A stretch of DNA of 64,000 bases from Dipteronia dyeriana (taxonomy: Eukaryota > Streptophyta > Magnoliopsida > Sapindales > Sapindaceae): NCBI GenBank assembly GCA_032871835.1, contig CM065298.1, positions 110,301,476-110,365,475 on the forward strand, read 5' to 3'. This document shows positions 9,386 to 21,741 of the stretch, piece by piece. The notes under the pieces are model-generated. The model was not told where the DNA came from. It ran no database searches and worked only from the letters and a program-made list of their open reading frames with translations. A program made the position numbers and the translations under genes. Within the stretch, counting starts at the first letter, position 1. Each line of letters starts with the position of its first letter.

Positions 9386-12300
9386 TAACATTTAATCTTA
9401 CCGGCCAATGATTTATTTTAAATAAAGGTCTAAAGAAAATATTAAGAATTTAATATCTTTCAAACTTTTTTCTAGCCTCATAAGCTGTTGCCAATGCAAG
9501 TGCGCATTTCCCATCATTTTGTCTGAACTCATAGTACTATCAACATATTTATATTTTTGAAAAACTTGTGCACAAAATATTTTGATGCCAAGATTTCTAT
9601 TTGATCCTCCCAATAGAGTCTTTTAGGTGAGTGGAATGACCTAAAATACTTTTTGGGAGGATCAAATAGAAACTTTGGCATCATATCCAATTTCTTGTTT
9701 AACCACTTGCAAATATACAATTTGATAGGAACAATTTGGAAATTTATTTACTATCATATTACAAGATGATTTTCATGTTTACCTTTAATAATGGAACGGG
9801 GTGGTTTGGTTTCACCAGGTTCAGGATGCCACTCAAGAAGCACTTGCTCCATTTCAACGGCTTCACGAATATGAGGGTACATATTCATTGCTGTTCTTGA
9901 ATGGAAATCTCCAACAACTTTGAAGGCATCCAACATGCTCTTACAATCAGCAAGATGTGCGAGAATCCTAAGTTCCAGTTGTAATATGAATAAACATTTC
10001 AAATAACAAATTAAATTCAATAAAACAAGCAGAAAATTCAGTCAACATACCTGCCCATAATCAGCAACGATAAGAGAATGTCCGGGCGCAGCAATGAATG
10101 CCTGTCGGATCTTATAGTGATCCTTCTCCAGAGCAGGTTGATTCTGAACAACACAAATAAACTTTAATCAATAGTTTGTCATATTCAAAAAAAAATTATT
10201 TTTATTTCTTATAATTATATTCTTTTAATGTTATATTAGGATATGACTACTGAAGAGACTCAAACTAGACTACCGTCTGATCTCCTCATAGTATGAAGAA
10301 AAAAAAATAGTTTCTTCCGGAGTTGAAATTTGGAATTACCGTATCTCATAACTCATAAGCCTTCAACTTAGTGTATATACACTTAAGGCTGGCAGAACTT
10401 TCCTATCAATCTTAGAAGGAAGGTGGGGGTTCATGATGAAGCAATTAGGAAAAATCTTGCAAAATTAATTAAGATTATAGTTAGAGAAAAGCTAACCTGT
10501 AAATTTGTCCTCCTAACATACAAACGCCCAGTTTCTGTGTTGATATCTAATGAACAATGAACACGCCCATCCTTGCCTGCTATTTTACTCCCCTTGTATA
10601 AAAAGAAACGATATCGTCGTTAAGTAAAAAAAATAAAAAAAATAATGTTGTACAACACAAAGACACTAATGTAATGAGTACTCCTTTGTAGACTAGTAGA
10701 AACCATATATATCATATTTATGAAATGTTCTTGAAACACTAAAATTAATTCAACACAATAATAGAAGAATTACACCAACTGGTAGACATGAATCATGTGA
10801 AAAAAAAAATCCTAATCATTGCAAAGCTTACAGATTTTCTTTTCCTACTGTTTTTGGACATGCAAAGAGTGAACAAATATAATAAAGCAACATCGACATT
10901 AAATTTAAAATGGATTATTTGGGACAAATCCCACCACCCAAGTTTTATATTGCAATAAAACAACAATTTACCAGTAAAATATGGCAAAAGAAAATCACCT
11001 GCAAAGGGAGGATGAAATTGGATATCAAGGAGTTAATTGAGCGAACTTTGCATAAAGAGGCAATGGCATGGTAAGCCTCCCTCCTCTCCTGCAGTGTATG
11101 AAATTTCATTTCAGAATCAGCTTCATTTACATAAGTCATCGCAATATTGTCAGCATCATCATTTATGAGCAAGTTGGCAGTCTCATCCGAAAAATCATAT
11201 CGTGCGGAAATTTTTGCAAGTAATCTCTTCAAAGTATCTCCTTTAACTGAGGGCAGACCGCTATTTGTGCAAATCTCAATAGGAAATGTAATACCGACAG
11301 GATGCAGCTTGATATTGCGAAATTTTGTGGGAGTCTTCTTGCCTTCTTCAATCACTCCTTCAGTGTTGGGAACTTTAAAGATTCTCACATCGTCATCCTT
11401 ACTGTAACAAGAATAAACAAGTTTGGTATCTAGAGCTTTCTTTGGCCCCATTAAACTAGGAAAAACAATATGACAAAGTAATATTTCTTGTTTGGCATTG
11501 TTATGACGTTTGAACTGTAGAAAATTCTTTTTTTTTTTAAAAAAAAATTCAATCCACCCACATAGAACTCATGCAAACAAAATACATACTATAAACAATA
11601 CTGAAGGAAGAATATTGAACCGTGAAAATTAAGAAATATGGCAAACACCAATGTCAGTGTCCATATGAAAATTTTAAATCCTTCGACCGAAGCATGAATA
11701 AAAGAATTTGATACGACTTAACTAGCCTGAAAGAAAACAATCTACTTACATTATAGCATTTAATACAATATTCCAATACTACAACCCTTTTGAGATAATA
11801 TGGACTGAATTCCAGGTCAAAAAGAAGGGGATTTGTACCTGTATTTGGTGGAACCAAATATGAGATGGCCCAGTTGTGTATCACTTCCTACATTCATATA
11901 CTTGGCGTCAGGACAATACTTCGAAGCCCAGTTACGAAATGTGTTAACAACTACCTCTCGCTCTGCTTTGGCCACCTTCTTAATCTCGGCAAGATATGGC
12001 CGATCAACCAACATCCCTGCATTTTATATTTTAACTAGAATCTCACCAAATTTCTGCCAGTATTCCCCATAGAAATCCAACATGGATTTTCCTTGAAGTG
12101 GTTTCTTGTCAGGTTTACATGACTTGGCCGCCAATTTCTTTTCCAAGCTCTCATGAAGCTTCAATGTGATTATTGCATCTAAGGCAGGATAACAAATCCA
12201 TAATCTTCACTCTTCTCTTTGGAGCTTTTCTACAGCAGGAGTCATTGAATTTTTTCCTTTTAATCCATCTTTTTTTAGCTTTTTCCGGGAAAAGATTTTT

Positions 12301-12924
12301 TTCATTGATATTTTACCAATAAAATCTTTTTCATGTTCTAACTGTTGAATTTTTTTATGATAAACTCTTAATTTGAGAGCACAAATTGAGTATGATAAAT
12401 TCCATAGAAATAGAAGATTAAAGTGGATTTGAATTCTCCTCTGTGAGAACTTCGAAATGGTATACTCAAATTCACAAAATGGTTAATAGGTGAATGAGAA
12501 ATTGAGTCTCAAAGTGAACCCATTGTGTAGGATTAAAGTGCATCCCACATTGCTTGAGGAAATCATTTATATGTAGTATATAAGTGAATGTGTGATATGA
12601 GCTATCAACAATGTGTGGCATAGTGGCACTCTCTCGCGCGTGTAGGGGGTGCAAATCATGGACCCCGAACCTTGGAATGCACAATTCGCAGCTGAGAGAC
12701 AATCGCCTAATACACATACGGTGTTGCCCCGACGAAATTGTTTTAAGGATACCATGTGAAACACGGACCTCAGCTCTAAAATTGTTTCTAACGTGATTTT
12801 CTTGTATTGTCGCTTTTTGATTTCCAGATACCAGCCAGGTTTGTTTTGGAATTACGATCTACAATCTTAAGACAATTTCTTCTCAAATTAATTTTTCAAA
12901 AAATGTTTCCTTCTTCAGAATTTC

Positions 12925-12935
12925 TGGTATCAGAG
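12925..12935 (+). other. Copia primer-binding site (initiator tRNA-Met type)
   Basis: TGGTATCAGAG matches the 3' end complement of initiator tRNA-Met used by most plant Copia elements. It lies between the LTR remnant and gag. Confidence 0.75.
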
Positions 12936-13304
12936 TTCTGGTTCAGATCGTAACGGACTTGAAATAATCACTGGTTCAGTTTTCAACTGTGGAAATCGGG
13001 TTCTTTGAAACATTGATTTCAATTTCGTATATATACGCTATTTGTGGAACTTGGGTTCCTTGGAACACTCATTTCAATTCTGATAAATAACATTAATTTA
13101 TGGACATTGGGTCTATTATTAGACACTGATTTCGAAATTAATTATGATTTCAATTGGATAATCGGGTTTGCAATATCAGACACTGATTGTGATTTCCATC
13201 ATGAAATCTGATTTGATATCAACTGATATCAGTGCTAGTATTTGTGATACTAAAACGATTTTGTTTTTGTTTTTGTTTCAAATATTACGGCAAACAAATA
13301 TGAT

Positions 13305-15818
13305 GTGAACTTTAGTGTTCCACTAGAGACTCCGGAAGTTAATCCAAGTATTGGATTAGATACTTCGGCTGTGAACTCTTTGCTTGTTGGCCAGGTACCT
13401 GTAGTATTGCCTATTGTGGCCACAACGACTCTGGCCATCAACTTCTTCATGAGAAACATGCCTGATCCGGTGATGAGCCAGTATATGAGTCAAGGGAATG
13501 TTCCCATGACAAATCCCTACATGAATTCGGTATCTTTACCAATGAATCATATGGAGAAGCCTGGTAAGTTTAGTGGACCGAATTTTAAACGATGACAGCA
13601 AAAGATGCTGTTTTATCTGACCGCACTGAACCTTGTCAAGTTCTTGACTGAAGATGCTTCTAAACCTTATAGTGGTGAAGAACGAGATGTTCAGGTATGA
13701 ATTGCTATTGATGTATGGAATCACTCGGATTTCCTGTGCCGTAATTACATACTGAACTGTCTGTCAGATTCACTATATAACGCATGCTCTTCAAAGAAAA
13801 TAGTCAAAAAACTGTGGAAATCATTATACTGGAAATACAAAACTTAGGACACTGGTTCCAAGAAGTTTATCGTGGGCCGGTTTTTTGATTACAAGATGGG
13901 GTATTCTAAGACAGTTATGAGTCAAGTCCAAGATACATGCCGAAGGGATGACCATGAATGAAACTTTTCAGGTGGCTGTAATTATTGAGAAGCTTCCTCC
14001 TTCATGGAAAGAGCTCAAGAACTATCTCAAACACAAGCGAAAGGAGATAAAGATCGAGGATCTGATTCTTAAGCTTCGTATTCAAGAAGATCATATGAAA
14101 TATGACAAGAAAGATGTCAATGCGCCTGAAGAGAAGAATAATGTTGTTGAGCATGGGCAAAGTTCTAAACCAAAGAAGGACAAGCCTGGAAAAGGATCCA
14201 ATTGGGTCCTAAAGGGGGAGTCTTTAAGAAGCCAAAATTCTAAGGGAAGTGCTTCAACTGTGACAAGCTAGGTTACAAATATTCTGAGTGCAGGTTGCCA
14301 AAGAAGAAGAAGAACCACGAGGCAAACGTGGTTGCTGGGATCTCAAAAGATGTATCCTAGATTAATCTCTCTACAGTTGTGACATAAGCAAACCTGGTTG
14401 GGTCAAACCCAAGGGAGTGGTGGTTGGATACTGGGGCCACTCGTCATATATGCTCTGACAAGGAGATGTTTAATACATTTGAAGAAATGAAGAATGAAGA
14501 AAATGTGTATATGGGAAACTCAGCCACTTCTGACGTGAAGGGACGTGATCAAGTCATTCTCAAGATGACCTCTGGTATAACCCTGAGCTTGAACAATGTG
14601 CTGTATGTACATGATATCCGTAAGAACTTGGTGTCTGTTTCGTTGCTCAATCATCATTGGTTCAAGGTGGATAGGGGATATGTAACTGAAGGGCTTTTTA
14701 AGCTTAATGTATCTGTTGTTAAAAGAACAATCAATAAAGATAATGCTTCAGTTTATTTGCTTGAGTTTTCCAATTTATGGCATGGTAGACTAGGACACGT
14801 TATTTATGATACTTTGTGTAGATTAATTAACTTAAATCATATTCCCACATTTAATATTGATCCTAAACATAAGTGTGAAGTTTGCGTTGAAGCAAAACTA
14901 ACAAGGTCATCATTTCAAACTATTAAAAGGAAATTTGAACCTCTTGATTTAATTCACACAGATATATGTCACTTAAAATTTGTTCAAACAAGAGGTGACA
15001 ACAAATATTTCATCACATTTATAGATGATAGCACCAAATGCTGCTATGTATATTTGTTGAAAAACAAGGATGAAGCTATAAAGAAGTTTAGTCTCTATAA
15101 AACTGAAGTTGAGAATCTACTCAACAAGAAAATCAAGGTACTAAGAAGTGGCCGAGGTGGTGAGTATGTAGCACCGTTTGGTGAATTCTGTGCACAAGAC
15201 GAAATCATACATCAAACCACTGCACCATATTCCCTTTAGCAAAACGGTATTACAGAACGTAAAAATCGTACATTGAAAGAGATGATAAATACAATGCTAA
15301 TAAGTTCTGGAGTGCCTCAGAACATGTGGGGTGATGCTATATTGTCTAGCAATTACCCTTTAAACAAGGTACCCCGAAAGAAAGAAGACAAGACCTCATA
15401 TGAACTATGGAAAGGAAGAAAGTCTTCTTATAAATTCTTAGGAATGTGGGGGTGTCTTGCCAAAGTAGCCGTACCTATACCTAAAAAGGTGAAAATAGGT
15501 CCGAAAACTGTTGACTGCATTTTCATTGGATATGCACAAAACAGTAGTGCTCGTCGATTATTGGTCTATAAATCTGACATATCAGATATACACAAAAACA
15601 CGATAATAGAATCTAGAAATGCAATGTTCTTTGAACATATATTTCCATGTAAATCCATTGATGAAGCAAGTTCGTCAAAACGAACACATGCTGATAGGTG
15701 TGAAGACCAAGAACAAAGAAATGAAGTAGATGATGAACCTAGACATAGCAAAAGAGCAATAACTGAAGCGTCTTTTGGTCCAAATTTTATGACCTATTTG
15801 CTAGAAGGTGAACCTTGA
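13305..15818 (+). pseudogene. Copia Gag-protease-integrase polyprotein, broken
   Basis: Gag pieces lie at 13305-13595 and 13948-14271 (UBN2-like, ending in a Lys-rich tail). A zinc-knuckle relic follows (14251-14300, CFNC then SEC) in which the expected His is Tyr. The frame at 14424-15239 opens with the protease motif WWLDTGATRH, then the HHCC integrase zinc domain (LWHGRLGH ... CEVCVEAK) and the first two catalytic Asp contexts (HTDIC, FIDDST). A TAG at 15237-15239 interrupts integrase. The frame at 15273-15818 carries the third acidic residue region (TERKNRTLKEM starts just before its first Met), WKGRKSSYKFLGMWGCLAKV and FIGYAQNS, then the acidic linker before RT. Stops and frame changes make it non-functional. 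Confidence 0.85.
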
Positions 15819-15950
15819 ACTTTCAAAGAAACGGTAAGCTCTTTAGAAGGACTCTTGTGGAAAGAGGCTATTAAGAGCGAAATTGAAATCATACTTGAGA
15901 ATTAGTGGATCTTCCTCCGGGATTTTCCTTCATAAATTTTCTTTATAATT

Positions 15951-16689
15951 CAAACATTTAACTATAACATAAACAAAGCAAAATCCATTAGTATCAGAAC
16001 TAATTAAATGTTCGAATTATAGAGAAAATTTATGGAGCATTTGATCTAAGAACTAATTAAAGATCTCAATCATTGAGAATTTATGGAGCACTTGATATAA
16101 GAATATTTTTCAAGTCATCGATTGAAGGGCTTGTTGCCACCCAAAGCAGTGAGTAAATAACCAAATATGCAATGAGTAATTGAAGTAGTCAAGTGAAATA
16201 AAAAAAGAAGTGTTAATACAACATAAAAAAAAAGGATCGTTGAGGACTTCTGCAGACGTTTTTTTAGTGGTAATTAGTTGTGTTTTGAATGGTTCCCACG
16301 GTCTAGGGTTTATATCGCAATTTTTGTAATGATGCGACTTCAAGGCGACCTGTATGTCGCTTTTATCTGGTCGCTATAACCAATAACGACACTGTTTCAA
16401 TTACATAATATGGAACAAGCGACCTTGAAAACGCTTTCAGTTAGGCACACGAAATCGCCTAACGGTCATATTTGCCTTAGTGTTGTAATTGAAAAACTGA
16501 GACAATAGCGAGCATAAAGCAACCAAAGGCCAAAGAGACCTCGTTTCATGGTCGCTACATCTTGGTTTTTTCATTCTAAAACTGAGGCCAAAGCAACAGT
16601 TGGCAACAGTTGGGTGACCTTCGCCTACGTCGCCTGGAGGTCGCTTCTCCCTTGGTTTTCAATTTGTTTTCAATTGTCTAATTTTTAAT
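15951..16689. other. Unassigned repeat-like sequence
   Basis: 15950-16110 contains two related AT-rich segments that both read 'aatttatggagca'. 16110-16680 carries several GGTCGC/GCGACC words in both orientations. There is no convincing gene, terminal repeat or plastid match that I recognise. Confidence 0.4.
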
Positions 16690-17781
16690 AAAATGGCCTT
16701 CTTGTGTCGAATTTTCAAAACTCTTCTCTAAACAAGATGTTTTTTCATAAATTGAATCGAGTTCAAATAATACGAAAATAAAACGGAATCCATTTCTGAT
16801 CCAAGTCAGATGGCAACATAGATCACAAGAGTTTGAATTCAAAAAAAAGAGTAGGATTGGCCCTCCCCCTGCCTTTCACTTTTATATGTAAGTGAGTGGC
16901 TTCAAAAATCCATACATACCCCACCTCCGTGAATTTGCAAGAATACATTCTAAATCGAAATGTGAAAACCTCTATTTTTCTTATTTTTTTAATAAGAAAA
17001 CCCCAATTTTTTTATTTCATTTCTTGAAATCTAAACAAGAGGGTATTCATGGTACTATTTGAATTCAATCAATGAAATTAAGTTTCTTAAGATCGGTTCA
17101 GGGTAAAAGAACAATTATAGTAAAGAATGACGTAATCTGGACCCCTTTGGCTTTTTATCTATACAAAAGAGTCTAGCATCCCTTATCAAATAGGATCCTA
17201 TTTTTATTTATGATTAATCATCCCCATAATGAATTGGGAATGTGGTCCATAGAGTTAGTGAGCCATGGAAGATCTCATAATCAATCGAGTTTCATATGGA
17301 TGCATTTTCTTTGAGCTGGAGGTATTTGATTTTGGCTCTAATTAATAATTATAAATGTATTTAATAATAATTAATAATTGAGACGGGGTCTATTCATATA
17401 TCTTCATCCTTTTATTTGCTTTATTACTTTATTTTCTTTTTATTTTTATTCGTGCTTTTTTGTTTTATTTCTAAATAAAAAGAAATATTGCATTCATGCA
17501 ATACAATTAAATTAGAGGGTGAAATTCAATTCTTAATTAGGCTTATTCCTCATAAATTAACTAACTACTCCTTTCATATCGAAGGACAAAGGATTGTGTA
17601 TTGACTGAAACAATGACCATTCATGATTCTATAATTGAATCAATTACATACCAGTTCAAAACTAGAAAAATGTTATGGTCAAACTTCGTTTGAAACGATG
17701 TGGTAGAAAGCAACTTGCGACTTGCAGAACACGATCCACTGTGGATTTTTTTTCCTTCTACCATTTTATATTGTAGATTAT
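16690..17781 (+). other. Nuclear plastid DNA insertion (NUPT), left half: rps16 5' flank, exon 1 and intron start
   Basis: 17675-17714 is rps16 exon 1 and is followed by the start of its group II intron. The upstream ~980 bp has plastid-like composition (long A/T runs, no transposon marks) and would be the trnQ-rps16 spacer by gene order. The left boundary is my estimate. The plastid sequence resumes at 27138 on the other side of an LTR element, with the 5 bp ATTAT duplicated. Confidence 0.75.
17675..17714 (+). pseudogene. rps16: Plastid rps16 exon 1 (nuclear copy)
   Basis: Forty bases encode MVKLRLKRCGRKQ plus one base, the usual length and sequence of chloroplast rps16 exon 1 (small-subunit ribosomal protein S16). 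The intron begins TTGCGACTTG where group II introns normally start GTGYG, so the 5' splice base is changed. Exon 2 is not seen after 27745. It is a non-functional nuclear copy. Confidence 0.85.
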
Positions 17782-19406
17782 TGATCGGTCTATTTCTGTA
17801 CATGTTTTAGGTCTCCATTTCTTATTATTTATGCTTTGTTCTTGGGTAAAATTAGGTATTTTATGTGTTTGTTGAGCATGTATAGGTCACATCCATTCAA
17901 GAGATGTTGAATGTTATTTTGGAGAAAAAGAGCAAAAATATAAATTTTCGGACCAGTGCAGAATAGTAATATTACGGGGATTATATCTTTCATCTCAGAT
18001 CGAATTGTGTGTCCTACAACCTATGGTTTGAAAGCCCCGGAAGTCTAGTTTCCGGCGTACTTTACGGATCGCAATTCCGATATTCCTAGAAGAAGTTATG
18101 CGCAATTTAGTAACCGAAAGTCAGTGCTGGATAGTCAACCTCGGCCTAGACCGCCGTCCAGGCACAAGACCTAGCCAGCGGTCTATGGAGCGGTACTTGG
18201 TAGAGGAACTCAGCGGTCTGGACCGCGGTGACCTCCGGAGAGACCCAGGCCGCGGTTTGATGGATTTTCTGGTGGAAAACCACTCCGAATTGGTCCAGAA
18301 TTGCTCCAAAACTTTCCGAATCAAATCCTAATGATTTTAGAAGACCAAAACATGTTTGGGAAACTTCCAAAACTCAAATTTTGAGTCAAATATCAAAAGA
18401 GGAAATTTAATTTAGGAAAGAATTATCATTCCTTGTCTCATTCAACTTTCCCACTTGATGGATTTCCTAAACCTAAGAAGAATTGGGGGTTCACAATGAA
18501 AAATCACTTATAAATACTCCATATTCTTTACAATTAAAGGAGTTTTCAGCCGTCCACCACCAATCCATCACAACACATCAACATTCATCTTTATACATCG
18601 AAGATTGAAGACGAAGAAGAATTCATCAATGGGTTTTATTGTTTCTTTCTCTTCTCTTTCTATTTTCGTCATGTGTAACTAATTCCATACTAGGGAATCA
18701 ATGTGAACCTCTATGAATACTCTTTGTTAGAATTGACTATATTTAATTAAATTAAGTTTTGATTCATTCAATTCATCATGTCTTAATTCTTATTTATTGT
18801 TAATGCATGATCATACGTTGGCATGAATTTAGGGATTTGATAATTCAATGATTAAGTTTTGAGTATTGATCTATACGTAATCTTAATTAATATTCAAATT
18901 GAATGGATAAAACTGATCTTAGCATTGATCTATGCAAGTAGGTTTTGGTTCATTGTTCTTGCATTTAATGGGTTCTCGATTGTAGTTTGCACCATTGATC
19001 TATGGGTAAATTGTAATTGAGAACACTTGATTCATCCCAAGATCATACGGTAATAATCATACTTAAGATAAGAACGAACCCTTAACTTGATTAATATCTT
19101 TCACAGTCAATTCGAAACATTGAGTAAACATAGTAGGGGAGCATTGATGACCTAGTGCTTTCTCACCTTTGATCACAACCAAATCTCTTCAATTGCTTTC
19201 ATTAGATTAATTTAATTTAAGTTTTTAGTTTAAATCAATTCACCATCAATTTCTGGTTGTTTTTAGTTTAACTTTAATTAGAATTAGATCTAACCAAATA
19301 AATCACTTTTCCGCTTGGGAACGATCCTTACTTGCCGCTGTACGATATCTTCACGATCCGTGCACTTGCGAGTATTGTTTTTATAAACACGATTTACATC
19401 ACATCA
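17782..19406 (+). repeat. 5' LTR
   Basis: It matches 25511-27137 almost throughout. It has a TATA box TATAAATA at 18509-18516 and a GC-rich stretch around 18130-18250 with several ACCGC/GCGGT words. It starts TG and ends CA. Confidence 0.95.
18509..18516 (+). promoter_or_regulatory. LTR TATA box
   Basis: TATAAATA in the 5' LTR, repeated at the same place in the 3' LTR (26239-26246). It is the best candidate for the element's own promoter. Confidence 0.6.
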
Positions 19407-19412
19407 AGTTTT

Positions 19413-19430
19413 TGGCGCCGTTGCCGGGGA
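19413..19430 (+). other. Primer-binding site, tRNA-Asp type
   Basis: TGGCGCCGTTGCCGGGGA starts 6 bases after the LTR. It is complementary to the 3' end of plant tRNA-Asp, the primer of many Tat/Athila-like Gypsy elements. Confidence 0.9.
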
Positions 19431-19587
19431 TCAGTTGAATTTATTTGTTAATTCTAGTTTTAGTTTTAGTAATAGATTTAATTAGTAAGGTAGTAGAGTC
19501 ATTAATTTCAGAAGTTTATTTTATTTTATTTTATTTTATTTTCGTAGTTACTGTGTGTCTACTCTTTGTTTCAGGTGTTAACGGTGA

Positions 19588-21741
19588 ATGCAATGTAGAA
19601 GATCACTGCAAGGAGTAGTACTACCATTGAACGACAACATTGATCGCATTGAACAAAGAACAATGGGTGACAACGGAAATCGCAACATTCAAAAGGTTCC
19701 AGATCTACAAGTTGTACCTATCAAGACCATGAAGGATTATAGTAGGCCTATAGTTGATAATCAACCTCTATGCATTGCACTAGATGAGGCAGCTAGAAAC
19801 TATGAGCTGAAAAGTTTCCATTACAATCTCCTGCACGCTTTCTATGGACTTCCGAATGAAGATGTTCTTAAATTCCTCAGAGAGTTCTATGCAGCAATTC
19901 AAGCTTTTCCAAACACCAGGGTGACAGAAAACCAGTTGCGTATGAGGTGTATTCCACATGCTCTCAAGGAAAAGGCGAAGACATGGCTTTTGACTTTGCC
20001 TCCAGCTTCACTGACAACATGGGAAGAGGTAGTAGATAGACTTACTGATCAATTTTATTCTCCTTAGAAAACCAGTGAGATCAGGTCCAAGATTACAAAT
20101 TTCTTTCAAGGGGACAAAGAATCATTCTATGATGCATGGGAATGTTACAAGATGCTTCTATTTGATTGTCCTCAACATGGATATCATATGCACCAACTCT
20201 GGCAGTGGTTTTATGATGGACTGAATGACGTCTCAACTGTCTCAGTAAATAATGCATGTGGAGGATCCATGACTGATAAGACTCCAGAAGAATTGCAAAC
20301 TATCTTCGAAAAACTTGCTAGAAATTCCCGAGAAAAGAATTCTAGGAGAAGGAAGGGAGTCTATGGGGTAGTTACTAGTGCCGGGAACTCAATGCAAATG
20401 TCACAAATGCAGAAAACTATGGAAGTACTTGTCAATCAGGTGGGACAAATGAGAGAAGAACAACGCAAGGGATATGAGCAACCAGGGTATAGTGCGGAAG
20501 TGTATCAAGCAAGAGGTCCTGGACCTAATAATGAGGAAGAAGTACAAGCTATGAACAATTTCAACTCTCGACCTCGGAATGATCCTTTTTCAAACACATA
20601 CATTCCAGGATGGAGAAATCATCCAAACTTCTCTTGGAGAGATAATCAAGACACCGAGAACCAGTGGGGAAATAACAACAATTATGGCAAGAGACAGTAT
20701 AATGATGGTACCCAACAAAATCTTGTATCTCAACCCATAAATCTATCATTAGAAGATACAATGAAGCAGTTTATACAAAATGTGGACAAAAGACTCCAAG
20801 ACTCTGATATGAGAATGCAAAATTTAGATGCTTCATTAAGAAAGATGGAAACACAGATTGGGCAACTAGCTGAAGCCAATCAAAGGAATGAACCAGGAAG
20901 ATTTCCAAGCCATACTGAGCAAGCAAAGGCCATCACAGCCCAGTGGAAAGGTAAAGATTTAAATAATAATAAACCTGCTGAACTATTTAATGTTGTTATT
21001 AATGTTTCAGGTTTCTTGGAGAAGAATAGTGAACTAGGAGAAAAGGAAGAGCTTAAGGTAGAAAAGTTCAAGGATACATCGAAAATTCACAAATCACCTA
21101 TTCCTTTTCCATCTAGAGTTCAAAATAACAAGCTCAACCAATCATTCAAGGATATCTATAATATCCTGTTAAATGACAATGTTAGTCTGCAAACCATGGA
21201 AGAGATTCATAAGATGCCAGCCTATGCAAAGTATTTTAAAGAACTCAATTCAAGAAGTAGGAAGACTGATTCACACGAGACAGTGCAAATTTCAGATGGA
21301 ACAAGTGCAATACTCCAACAGAAGTTGCCCCAGAAACTCAAGGATCCTGGAAGTTTCAACATCACCATCACAGTGGGAGAAACAAGGAAGGAGAGAGCCA
21401 CACTGGATCTAGGGGCGAGCATTAATTTGATGCCGTATACTGTATATAAAGAGATAGGGCTGAGTAATCTAAAACCAATCAACATGGAGCTTTCACTTGC
21501 CGACCGATCTATTAGGTATCCTCGTGGAATTATGGAAGATGTTCTAGTCCAAGTTGGCAAGCTTATTATACCTGCAGATTTTATCATACTAGATATGGAA
21601 GAAGAAAGCACCTATACAATTGACTTCCCTATCTTGCTCGGTAGACCATTTATGTCAACCGCTAAGGCTATCATAGATGTGCATAATGGGAAGGTTTCCA
21701 TGACGGTATTTGATGAGACAATCAATGTTGACGTTTTTTAA
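19588..21741 (+). pseudogene. Gag-protease polyprotein of the TR-GAG element, one internal stop
   Basis: A single frame of 718 codons is broken once by TAG at 20065-20067. The first part has the Gag core (MRCIPHALKEKAKTWLLTL, then WEEVVDRLTDQFYSP before the stop, continuing KTSEIRSKITNF after it). The middle is Asn/Gln-rich with IPGWRNHPNFSWRDNQ, typical of Tat/Athila-like Gag. A retropepsin domain follows near the end: LDLGASINLMP (active site DLGAS), then FPILLGRPFM. The frame stops at 21739-21741. The protein would form the RNA-packaging particle and process it. The only visible defect is the TAG, so the copy is recently dead or reads through. Confidence 0.9.

Larger units (their letters stand above)
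3966..12210 (-). pseudogene. Plant organellar DNA polymerase I (POLIA/POLIB family), multi-exon pseudogene
   Basis: Exons on the minus strand in coding order: ~12210-11839, ~11396(or 11451)-10999, 10592-10497, 10143-10051, ~9976-9783, 8801-8709, 8640-8492 continuing at 4907-4868, 4796-4707, 4127-3966. Several join in phase with GT-AG introns. They encode the family-A polymerase domain of plant mitochondrial/plastid replication: SISARYDF region, GKDGRVHCSLDINTETGRL, VADYGQ, ELRILAHLA, TAMNMYPHI, the O-helix RRKAKMLNFSIAY, HIERAAIN, and the C-motif QVHDEV split over the last intron, ending in NWYAAK then TAG (3966-3968). Lesions are stops at 12024-12026 and 8599-8601, a solo LTR inside one exon, an altered residue after the O-helix Tyr (YR where the family has YG), a GC donor at 4866-4867 and an AA acceptor near 9977. 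The N-terminal exonuclease exons are absent. The Copia element begins just upstream. Confidence 0.88.
12345..15950 (+). mobile_element. Truncated Ty1/Copia retrotransposon
   Basis: Order seen: a probable 5' LTR remnant (about 12345-12917, with a TATA-like TATATAAG near 12575), a primer-binding site TGGTATCAGAG (12925-12935), gag, protease, integrase, then only the first few codons of the reverse-transcriptase region (LLWKEAIKSEIE near 15850 and DLPPG-like sequence near 15910 in a broken frame). RT, RNase H and a 3' LTR are missing. The 5' LTR start is not fixed because there is no second LTR or target duplication to compare. Confidence 0.75.

Noticed and set aside
3966..12210. A functional organellar DNA polymerase
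   Set aside because: In-frame stops, an LTR in an exon, missing N-terminal exons and an AA acceptor.
17675..17714. A working rps16 gene
   Set aside because: Exon 2 is absent, the intron is split by a 9.4-kb element and its first base is changed. It is a nuclear plastid fragment.
20065..20067. Programmed UAG readthrough inside gag
   Set aside because: The stop is inside the conserved Gag core, not at a gag-pol border, so a point mutation is more likely. Siblings could overturn this.
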